A stretch of DNA of 5,016 nt. It comes from Candidatus Brevefilum sp. GTDB lineage: Bacteria; Chloroflexota; Anaerolineae; Anaerolineales; Anaerolineaceae. This document shows, piece by piece, positions 1-5,016 of this stretch. Within the stretch, counting starts at the first letter, position 1; every line of letters starts with the position of its first letter. A program made the position numbers and the translations under genes. The DNA is taken from contig SKPR01000211.1 of NCBI GenBank assembly GCA_007119455.1, positions 1-5,016 on the forward strand, given 5' to 3'. The notes under the pieces are model-generated. The model saw only the letters and a program-made list of their open reading frames with translations. It searched no databases and had not been told where the DNA came from.

Positions 1-1476
1 ATTTATATCACCCACAACCTGGGTGTGGTCTCCCAAATCAGCGACCGCATGCTGGTAATGTATGGCGGCGAACTGGTTGAAGATGCCCCTACAAAACAGT
101 TCTATCAGCAACCGCTACACCCCTACAGTCGAGGTCTGATTGATTCGGTACCCAAATTAGGTGAAAACAAACAGGATGTCAACCTCCGGCCAATCGAAGG
201 CCGCATTCCATCCTTAGATGATTTGCCAAAAGGTTGCATCTTCCGTCCGCGCTGCCCCTTGGCGATCGAGATCTGTAAAGACTATCCTCCGCTCTATCAA
301 TCAGGAGAAAACCGCCATTCACGCTGTCATCGCTGGGAGGAAATTGCCCGGGGAGAGGTTGACCCACACCAACCGGTCCCTGAAAAGAAAGGGGAACTGA
401 AAAAAGACCAGGATCGGGGCACGTTACTGAGAACTGAAGATGTCAGAGTTCATTTCACTGAAAGCCGGTCTTTGCTGGATTTTCTAAAAGGTAAAGAACG
501 GCCGAGAGTTCGTGCTGTTGACGGGGTGACCATGGAAATTCCGGACGGTGTAACCCTGGGTCTGGTAGGGGAAAGCGGCAGCGGTAAAACCACTCTGGCT
601 CGGGCAATTGTCGGTCTGGACAAATATACAGATGGTCAGATGCGACTTTTTGATATCAAGTTACCATCCGGTTTACAAACCAGGGACAAAGAAATCTTAG
701 AATGCCTGCAGATCATCTTCCAGGATCCTGAAGAAGCACTTGATCCTTACATGAGTGTGGGAGAAACGCTCCGCCGCCCATTGATGCGTTTCCGTAGCTT
801 AACTCGCGACCAGGCAGATCAGAAAGTTGCCGAACTGCTGCAAGCCGTCAACCTCTCTCCTGAATTCGCCTCGCGCCTGCCCGGAGAAATGAGCGGCGGA
901 GAAAAGCAACGGATCGCGCTGGCCCGGGCTTTTGCCCCCAACCCTGGATTATTAATTGCCGATGAGCCGATCTCCTCCCTCGATGTTTCAGTCCAGGCTG
1001 CCATCCTCAACCTGTTTGACGAATTGCAGAAGGAAAATCAGAACGCCACACTGTTTATCTCCCATGACCTGGCTGTGGTGGGCTACCTGGCCGATGTGGT
1101 TGCGGTGATCTATCTGGGACAATTGATGGAGGTCTCACCTGTAGAAGCTGTTTTCGACCCACCGCATCATCCTTATACAGAAGCGTTATTGTCATCAGTT
1201 CCCCTGATTGACCCCGAGGGAGAACAAAAACGGATTCGACTTTCAGGTGAAGTTCCCAGCAAAAGAGAAAGTGTCAGCGGCTGCCCCTTCCACACCCGCT
1301 GTCCGCGTTTCCTGGGTGATATTTGTGTCGAGCAGACGCCGCCCTGGCGAGAGATGGAAGATAGCGGTAAGCGCTACTTCTGCCATATCCCACCGGAAGA
1401 CCTGCTCGAAGACCAGGAAAGACCTTTCGCTTTCAGCGACCAGAAAGAAAAGAAAGGGGAAAACAATGAGAACTAA
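1..1476 (+). CDS. Fused two-domain peptide-type ABC transporter ATP-binding protein (DppD-DppF-like), 5' end missing
   Basis: This is the cytoplasmic ATPase of a peptide/nickel-type ABC importer. The frame is open from base 1, so the gene starts upstream; 491 residues are visible (numbered from base 1). Residues 1-8 (IYITHNLG) contain the H-loop His5 of a first ATPase domain. An oligopeptide-transporter C-terminal region follows (HPY near 40) with four cysteines at 79, 85, 92 and 109. A charged linker (about 113-143) leads to a complete second ATPase: Walker A GESGSGKTT (190-198, Lys196), Q-loop Gln241, signature MSGGEKQR (297-304), Walker B LLIADEP (317-323, Glu322), H-loop His355. A second HPY segment and a second cysteine set (428, 434, 442, 461) follow, then a charged tail. 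No stop separates the halves, so this is a true fusion of what are usually two subunits. The next gene is its permease. The substrate cannot be told from sequence; peptides are the default for the family. Confidence 0.93.
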   Translation: MYITHNLGVVSQISDRMLVMYGGELVEDAPTKQFYQQPLHPYSRGLIDSVPKLGENKQDVNLRPIEGRIPSLDDLPKGCIFRPRCPLAIEICKDYPPLYQSGENRHSRCHRWEEIARGEVDPHQPVPEKKGELKKDQDRGTLLRTEDVRVHFTESRSLLDFLKGKERPRVRAVDGVTMEIPDGVTLGLVGESGSGKTTLARAIVGLDKYTDGQMRLFDIKLPSGLQTRDKEILECLQIIFQDPEEALDPYMSVGETLRRPLMRFRSLTRDQADQKVAELLQAVNLSPEFASRLPGEMSGGEKQRIALARAFAPNPGLLIADEPISSLDVSVQAAILNLFDELQKENQNATLFISHDLAVVGYLADVVAVIYLGQLMEVSPVEAVFDPPHHPYTEALLSSVPLIDPEGEQKRIRLSGEVPSKRESVSGCPFHTRCPRFLGDICVEQTPPWREMEDSGKRYFCHIPPEDLLEDQERPFAFSDQKEKKGENNEN

Positions 1477-1507
1477 ACCACGGATTGAAGGTATGGCCAT
1501 TTTATGA
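1466..1507 (+). other. 13-codon mini-ORF bridging the ATPase and permease genes, possible translational coupler
   Basis: A short reading frame (MRTKPRIEGMAIL, then TGA) begins inside the last codons of the ATPase gene and ends in an ATGA overlap with the permease start at 1504. A purine-rich, Shine-Dalgarno-like stretch (AAGGGG, about 1454-1459) lies about 6 bases before its ATG. The permease itself has only a weak GAAGG (1487-1491), 12 bases from its ATG. The arrangement would let ribosomes that finish the ATPase gene restart here and pass on to the permease. I infer coupling from the layout only; the peptide is probably not functional, and the frame may be accidental. Confidence 0.3.
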
Positions 1508-2451
1508 TCCTCTATGTGTTCCGCCGGTTAGGCTATATGCTGATAACCCTGTTCATTGCCTCTTTAATTATTTTCTCCGTCACCCAATGGCTGCCCGGTG
1601 ATGTGGCCCGGGTGATCCTGGGACGAGAACCCGGTGAAGAAGCTGTAGCGGCTTTGCGGGAGGAGTTGGGTTTGGATGAGCCGCTACCTGCTCAATATGG
1701 ATTCTGGCTAATCAATTTCGTCCAGGGTGATTGGGGAACTTCCTACAGCACGGGTACAACAATTCTGCCCCTGGTTATGCAACGGCTTGAAAACTCTTTA
1801 TATCTGGCTGGATTGACTCTTTTGATCGCCGTTCCCTTATCGGTCACATTGGGCATTGTGGCCGGACTGGCTAAGGACACCTGGGTCGATAATGTAATTT
1901 CGATCTCCGCCCTATCCGTGGTTGGTTTACCTGAGTTTGTGACCGGGCTGGTCCTGATCCAAATCTTTGCCTTCGGATTGGGTTTGCTGCCGTCCAGTTC
2001 TTCTGTTGCACCGGGTGCAACCCTGGGCGAGATGTTCCCCATGTTGATCCTCCCGGCACTGACCGCTACATTGGTACTGCTGGCTTATGTCAGCCGCCTG
2101 GTCAGATCCGGCGTGATTGAAGAGGCTGAGAAACCCTATGTGCGGATTGCCACGCTGAAAGGCCTGCCCTATCGCCAGGTTGTCTTCAGACACATCCTGC
2201 GCAATGCTCTCCTGCCGACTATTACCATTCTGGCGATCAGTTTCGGATGGCTCATCAGCGGTTTGGTCGTGGTAGAAAACGTCTTCAATTTTCCCGGCCT
2301 GGGTCGTTTACTGGTCTTTGCCATTGACCGCAGTGACCTGCCCCTGATCCGGGCCATCATCATGCTGACCGTTGTGGCCTTTACCATGGCGAACCTGGTC
2401 GCTGACCTGCTGTATGGGGCGCTGAACCCACGCATCCGGCTGGGAGAGTAG
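1504..2451 (+). CDS. Peptide-type ABC transporter permease (DppB-like)
   Basis: This is an integral inner-membrane subunit of the importer powered by the upstream ATPase. At 315 residues it has the usual DppB length. It opens with the typical MILYVFRRLGYMLITLF segment: a short basic N-terminus, a first membrane helix (about 9-30), then the LPGD motif (30-33) and an external loop. Further hydrophobic helices fall near 97-122, 132-160, 178-198, 236-258 and 280-304. The cytoplasmic coupling (EAA) loop, which docks on the ATPase, is about 206-240, with KGLP at 219-222 and RNALLPT at 233-239. ENVFNFPGLG (258-267) is the family's conserved C-terminal stretch. The start is fixed because an in-frame TGA lies at 1486-1488 and no start codon falls between it and 1504. 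The gene sits 27 bases after the ATPase stop, so the two are surely co-transcribed. The usual partner permease (DppC type) is not downstream. Confidence 0.94.
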   Translation: MILYVFRRLGYMLITLFIASLIIFSVTQWLPGDVARVILGREPGEEAVAALREELGLDEPLPAQYGFWLINFVQGDWGTSYSTGTTILPLVMQRLENSLYLAGLTLLIAVPLSVTLGIVAGLAKDTWVDNVISISALSVVGLPEFVTGLVLIQIFAFGLGLLPSSSSVAPGATLGEMFPMLILPALTATLVLLAYVSRLVRSGVIEEAEKPYVRIATLKGLPYRQVVFRHILRNALLPTITILAISFGWLISGLVVVENVFNFPGLGRLLVFAIDRSDLPLIRAIIMLTVVAFTMANLVADLLYGALNPRIRLGE

Positions 2452-2484
2452 AATAAACATAACTACTCAGCATGTAAGGGAATA

Positions 2485-2523
2485 GGGGCACCAGCCCTCA
2501 ATAGCAAAACTGCCTGAGCAGTT
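2485..2523 (+). other. Two small tandem hairpins between the permease and SDR genes
   Basis: The 109-base gap at 2452-2560 holds two short inverted repeats. The first is GGGGC / GCCCT (2485-2489 and 2494-2498, ACCA loop, one G-U pair). The second is a perfect 6-bp stem, AACTGC / GCAGTT (2508-2513 and 2518-2523), with a CTGA loop; two outer G-C pairs become possible if two A residues bulge. Neither is followed by a T-run, so they are not intrinsic terminators. They could mark a partial transcription boundary, an RNA-processing site or an mRNA end-protecting structure. I see no convincing -35/-10 promoter in the gap. Confidence 0.35.
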
Positions 2524-2544
2524 GCAAATAATCAATTAAAACCT

Positions 2545-2549
2545 GGAGG
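2545..2549 (+). promoter_or_regulatory. Ribosome binding site of the SDR gene
   Basis: GGAGG lies 11 bases before the ATG at 2561, a close match to the Shine-Dalgarno consensus with slightly long spacing. It selects 2561 as the start; the ATG at 2565 is out of frame. Confidence 0.75.
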
Positions 2550-2560
2550 AAAAACCAAGT

Positions 2561-3436
2561 ATGAATGAACAATACGATTGGTCTGTTGTTGAAAAAAATA
2601 TTTTGATCACAGGCAGCAGCCGGGGGATCGGGTTTCACGCCGCCCTTGATCTGGCAAAGAAAGGCGCGCATGTCATCATTGTCAGCCACAACATAGAGCA
2701 TTGTAAAAATGCTGTAACCAGCATCAGGGATAAAGCCGGGGAATCATCCGCGCGCTACTATGTCGTCGACCTCTCTGTCCAGGATGAAATACATCACCTG
2801 GCCAGCACTGTTTTAGAAGATTACGACCGGTTAGACGTGCTGATCAATAATGTGGCTGGTTGGTTCCCAAAATATGAGGAAAGCGAAGATGGCATTGAGA
2901 TGAACCTGGCCCTGAACCACCTCAGTTATTTCCTCCTGACGGGCCTCCTTTTTGATCGGATCATGGCCAGCTCGCCAGCCCGGATCATCAACGTCTCTTC
3001 TGATGCCCACCGGCAGGTGAAGGGCATCCGTTTTGACGATATCCAGTTTAATACCAAGTATCAGGCTTATCCTGCCTATGCCCAATCTAAACTGGCCAAT
3101 ATCATGTTCACCTACGAGCTCGCCAGGCGCCTGGAGGGCACAGATGTGACAGCCAATGCGCTTCACCCTGGCCTGGTTGGCACCGATCTATACCGCCGGT
3201 ACGGATTCCTATCACCAATTCTAAAGTCCATCTTCCAGATCGTTGGTAAAAGCCCCGAGCAAGGCGCAGAAACGCCGGTCTACCTGGCCAGCTCACCGGA
3301 ATTATCAGATGTGAATGGGAAATATTTCGTCGACAAAAAAGAAAAGCGATCCTCTGAAGCCTCTTATGATCGGGAGGCCGCCCAACGTCTGTGGGAAATC
3401 AGTGAGGAAATGACAGACTTCACCTACCTCGTCTAG
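2561..3436 (+). CDS. Short-chain dehydrogenase/reductase (SDR family, retinol-dehydrogenase-like)
   Basis: This is a probable soluble NAD(P)(H)-dependent oxidoreductase of 291 residues with a single Rossmann-fold domain. The nucleotide-binding motif TGSSRGIG is at 17-24; its Arg is common in NADP(H)-using members. DLS (70-72) matches the adenine-contact position. The active-site region reads NNVAG (96-100), one residue longer than the classical NNAG. The catalytic set appears complete: Asn119 (in NHLSYFLLT), Ser146/Ser147 (INVSS), and Tyr173 and Lys177 (YAQSK). HPGLVGTDL (202-210) is the conserved segment after the catalytic helix. The pattern YAQSKLAN, followed by an ARRL helix and LHPG, resembles the retinol dehydrogenase/WW-domain-oxidoreductase-like branch, but in bacteria this name does not predict the substrate, and none is assigned. 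The gene follows the transporter permease by 109 bases with its own strong ribosome binding site, and converges on the flavoenzyme gene. Confidence 0.92.
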   Translation: MNEQYDWSVVEKNILITGSSRGIGFHAALDLAKKGAHVIIVSHNIEHCKNAVTSIRDKAGESSARYYVVDLSVQDEIHHLASTVLEDYDRLDVLINNVAGWFPKYEESEDGIEMNLALNHLSYFLLTGLLFDRIMASSPARIINVSSDAHRQVKGIRFDDIQFNTKYQAYPAYAQSKLANIMFTYELARRLEGTDVTANALHPGLVGTDLYRRYGFLSPILKSIFQIVGKSPEQGAETPVYLASSPELSDVNGKYFVDKKEKRSSEASYDREAAQRLWEISEEMTDFTYLV

Positions 3437-3439
3437 GTG
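3421..3439 (+). other. Short inverted repeat over the SDR stop codon
   Basis: CACCTA (3421-3426) and TAGGTG (3434-3439) form a perfect 6-bp stem with a 7-base loop, and the TAG stop of the SDR gene lies in the right arm. A loosely T-rich stretch (TTTGTTGTT, about 3450-3458) follows about 11 bases later, too distant and broken for a standard intrinsic terminator. It may help end the plus-strand transcript, but this is weak. Confidence 0.25.
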
Positions 3440-3499
3440 CTATCCAAAGTTTGTTGTTCGGTACGGTTTATGGATATTAATTATGAATTATCGATGTTC

Positions 3500-3549
3500 C
3501 AGGCAGCCCGGCGTAACAGTTTTAAGACTGTCAAACGACGAACTGCCTG
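3500..3549. terminator. Nested dyads in the convergent intergenic spacer, possible bidirectional terminator region
   Basis: The 126-base spacer between the convergent SDR and flavoenzyme genes contains an outer 7-bp inverted repeat, CAGGCAG (3500-3506) and CTGCCTG (3543-3549). Inside it is a small hairpin, ACAGT (3516-3520) / ACTGT (3527-3531), with a TTTAAG loop. Neither strand shows the T-run of a canonical intrinsic terminator. Location between two gene ends is the main argument for a role in transcription ending. The rest of the spacer (3437-3499) is AT-rich in part, with a small TAATT/AATTA palindrome at 3478-3490, and holds no gene. Confidence 0.3.
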
Positions 3550-3562
3550 TTTAGATTCTTAA

Positions 3563-5002
3563 TCAGGCTGCCTTATCCAGAACTTCAATTCCTTGATACT
3601 CAGGATCAATCGCAATCTGCAATCCCCGTCCATAAGCGCCAATGGCTTCACCAATTGCGCTGTAGAATGCCGGGAAGGCATACATCATCGTTTGGAGGTC
3701 TTTGATTGGGATCTGGTTATGGACAGCCAGGTTGAGCATACCCAGCATCTCGGCCGCCCTCGGGCCGGCAACTGAGGCCCCAATCAGGGTGCCCCTGTCA
3801 GGGTCTGCCACCAGTTTGATCATGCCATGTTCAACATTGTCCACCATACCCCGGAAGGTACCTTTTATGGATTTGATCACCACAGCCGGATCTTTACCGG
3901 CCGCCCTGGCTTCAGCTTCCGTCATACCCACACTGCCCACCTCAGGGTCTGTAAAAGTTCCCCGTGGAATGGCATGATAGGCAGCAGGCGGATGATCTTT
4001 ACCTGTAATCTCAGATGCGATGATTTCGGATTGGTAAAGGCCCACATGTGAAAACAGGGCTTTACCTGTGACATCACCCATAGCCCACACGCCGTCTGTG
4101 ACATGCATGCGTTCATCAACAGGGATGAAAGGCGCATCAGGATCGATCCCGATGGATTCCAGCCCTAAACCGCTCAAATCAATGGTTCGGCCAGCAGCCA
4201 GGAACAGCTTTTCAGCTTCAAGCTCATCACCATTATCGAGGGTGACGGTGACCCCACCATCCTTTGAGTCCACCTTTGTGGCTCGGGTACCTGTCTTGAC
4301 TCGGATTCCCTCTTCTTTAAAAGCATCTTCAACTACCTGGGCGGCTTCTGGTTCTTCCACTGGCAATAACTGGTCTTGAGCCTCGACAATCGTGACATCC
4401 ACGCCAAAGCGTGCCATCACCTGACCCAGTTCACAGCCAGAAGCACCGCCGCCTACCACGACTATCGACTCAGGCAGCTCCGACATCTGGATCACATCGC
4501 GAGTCGTCCAGTAATCAACCGAGGCAATCCCATCAATGGGCGGTATAGCCGGCTTTGAACCCGTGGCGATCACAATCCCTCGTTTGGCAGTATACGTTTC
4601 ACCATTGACTGCTACAGTCCGTGGCCCGGTCAATTGACCGGGTGCTTTGATCAGATGACCGCCATGCTTTTTATAACGTTTCATGGCATAAGAATCGTCC
4701 CATCCGCCGGTGATCCATTGAACACGTTCTGCTACAGGTGACCAATCCGGGTCAACATCAGCCTCGCCGGCTTTTTCTTCAACCAGTTCAGCTTCGTGCA
4801 AGGTTTTTGCAGCCCGCAACATCGTCTTTGAGGGCAGGCAGGCATAATACGGACATGAGCCACCTACCAGATGAGGTTCAATTCCCACCACTTCCAGACC
4901 TGCATCCAGCAATTGATGCGATAGATCCTCTCCACTTGTCCCGACACCTAAAATGATCACATCGGGGTTGTGATTTTGTTTTTCTTTTTTTGCATTTGCC
5001 AT
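3563..5002 (-). CDS. FAD-dependent pyridine nucleotide-disulfide oxidoreductase (dihydrolipoamide dehydrogenase/mercuric reductase-like, non-canonical)
   Basis: This is a 479-residue cytosolic flavoenzyme of the glutathione-reductase fold, of normal family length. After a short Lys-rich N-terminus comes the FAD-binding GVGTSG (19-24), with Glu42 closing the second strand. The redox-active disulfide motif is GGSCPYYACLPSK (47-59, Cys50 and Cys55). Then come ATGSKP (146-151) and the NAD(P)-binding GGGASG (184-189, Glu191); Glu207 after the next strand points to NAD(H) rather than NADP(H). AAGR (269-272) and the second FAD motif AMGDVTG (307-313, Asp310) follow, and the dimerisation domain begins near TFTDPEVGSVGMTE (349-362). 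The usual C-terminal active-site HPxxxE reads FPAFYS (443-448), so the catalytic His and Glu of lipoamide dehydrogenase are absent. It is therefore probably not a true lipoamide dehydrogenase, and it lacks the terminal cysteines of mercuric reductase. The substrate is unknown. The gene is read convergently to the SDR; its promoter lies outside the window. Confidence 0.93.
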   Translation of the reverse strand: MANAKKEKQNHNPDVIILGVGTSGEDLSHQLLDAGLEVVGIEPHLVGGSCPYYACLPSKTMLRAAKTLHEAELVEEKAGEADVDPDWSPVAERVQWITGGWDDSYAMKRYKKHGGHLIKAPGQLTGPRTVAVNGETYTAKRGIVIATGSKPAIPPIDGIASVDYWTTRDVIQMSELPESIVVVGGGASGCELGQVMARFGVDVTIVEAQDQLLPVEEPEAAQVVEDAFKEEGIRVKTGTRATKVDSKDGGVTVTLDNGDELEAEKLFLAAGRTIDLSGLGLESIGIDPDAPFIPVDERMHVTDGVWAMGDVTGKALFSHVGLYQSEIIASEITGKDHPPAAYHAIPRGTFTDPEVGSVGMTEAEARAAGKDPAVVIKSIKGTFRGMVDNVEHGMIKLVADPDRGTLIGASVAGPRAAEMLGMLNLAVHNQIPIKDLQTMMYAFPAFYSAIGEAIGAYGRGLQIAIDPEYQGIEVLDKAA

Positions 5003-5008
5003 TGGTGT

Positions 5009-5014
5009 CTCCTT
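5009..5014 (-). promoter_or_regulatory. Ribosome binding site of the flavoenzyme gene
   Basis: On the minus strand AAGGAG lies 6 bases before the ATG at 5002, an optimal Shine-Dalgarno sequence and spacing. It supports this start over any internal Met; the next nearby ATG is out of frame. Confidence 0.85.
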
Positions 5015-5016
5015 AA

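Noticed and set aside
10..24. THNLG instead of the usual THDLG after the first ATPase's H-loop, as a sign of a degenerate domain
   Set aside because: The catalytic His is present, only eight residues of that domain are visible, and a single Asp-to-Asn change next to it does not show loss of function.
1243..1500. 85-codon minus-strand open frame opposite the end of the ATPase gene
   Set aside because: It lies wholly antisense to a well-supported gene, shows no recognisable motif and has the low-complexity look of a shadow frame.
1208..1507. 99-codon plus-strand frame overlapping the ATPase C-terminus
   Set aside because: The ATPase frame here encodes the conserved HPY/cysteine region, so this frame is a shadow; only its last 13 codons, with their own ATG, were kept as a possible coupler.
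2508..2523. Perfect hairpin AACTGC-CTGA-GCAGTT as an intrinsic terminator of the transporter operon
   Set aside because: The stem is only 6 bp and is followed by GCAAATAATC rather than a T-run on either strand.
2831..3166. 111-codon minus-strand frame within the SDR gene
   Set aside because: It is antisense to the SDR catalytic core (Asn119, Ser146, Tyr173, Lys177 all in the plus frame), with no family resemblance.
3471..3491. AT-rich palindromic stretch (TAATT ATG AATTA) as a promoter or operator
   Set aside because: Both neighbouring genes end here, so there is no downstream gene for it to drive, and no spaced -35/-10 pair is evident.
3563..5002. Calling the flavoenzyme lpdA or merA
   Set aside because: The His-Glu dyad of lipoamide dehydrogenase is absent, and there is neither the N-terminal metal-binding domain nor the C-terminal cysteine pair of mercuric reductase.

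Overview
The window reads as ordinary bacterial chromosome with four protein-coding genes. Three lie on the plus strand: the 3' part of a fused two-ATPase peptide-type ABC transporter gene, its inner-membrane permease, and a short-chain dehydrogenase. The fourth, on the minus strand, is a flavin-dependent pyridine nucleotide-disulfide oxidoreductase. Base composition looks balanced to slightly GC-rich by eye. A fused DppD-DppF-type ATPase and an oxidoreductase with a CPYYAC redox motif are the sort of genes seen in Chloroflexota (Anaerolineae-like) and some Actinobacteria. That taxonomic hint is an inference of low confidence; there is no rRNA or tRNA here to settle it.

Layout. Bases 1-1476: end of the first ATPase module, then a complete second ATPase module, in one continuous frame. 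Bases 1504-2451: DppB-type permease, 27 bases downstream, with a 13-codon mini-ORF bridging the junction. Bases 2452-2560: gap with two small hairpins and the Shine-Dalgarno sequence of the next gene. Bases 2561-3436: SDR-family oxidoreductase. Bases 3437-3562: spacer between convergent genes, rich in inverted repeats. Bases 3563-5002 (minus): FAD/NAD(P) oxidoreductase, starting just inside the right edge with a clear Shine-Dalgarno sequence.

How the genes relate. The ATPase fusion and the permease almost certainly form part of one importer for peptides or a similar solute. A second (DppC-type) permease and a substrate-binding protein are expected but do not lie downstream, so they must be upstream or elsewhere. 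The SDR follows the transporter in the same direction but has its own strong ribosome binding site, and nothing links it functionally to the transporter. The minus-strand flavoenzyme is a separate transcription unit.

I see no mobile element, CRISPR array, RNA gene or evident new multi-gene system. The most interesting points are the flavoenzyme, which keeps the CxxxxC disulfide but lacks the usual C-terminal His-Glu pair, and the mini-ORF at the transporter gene junction.
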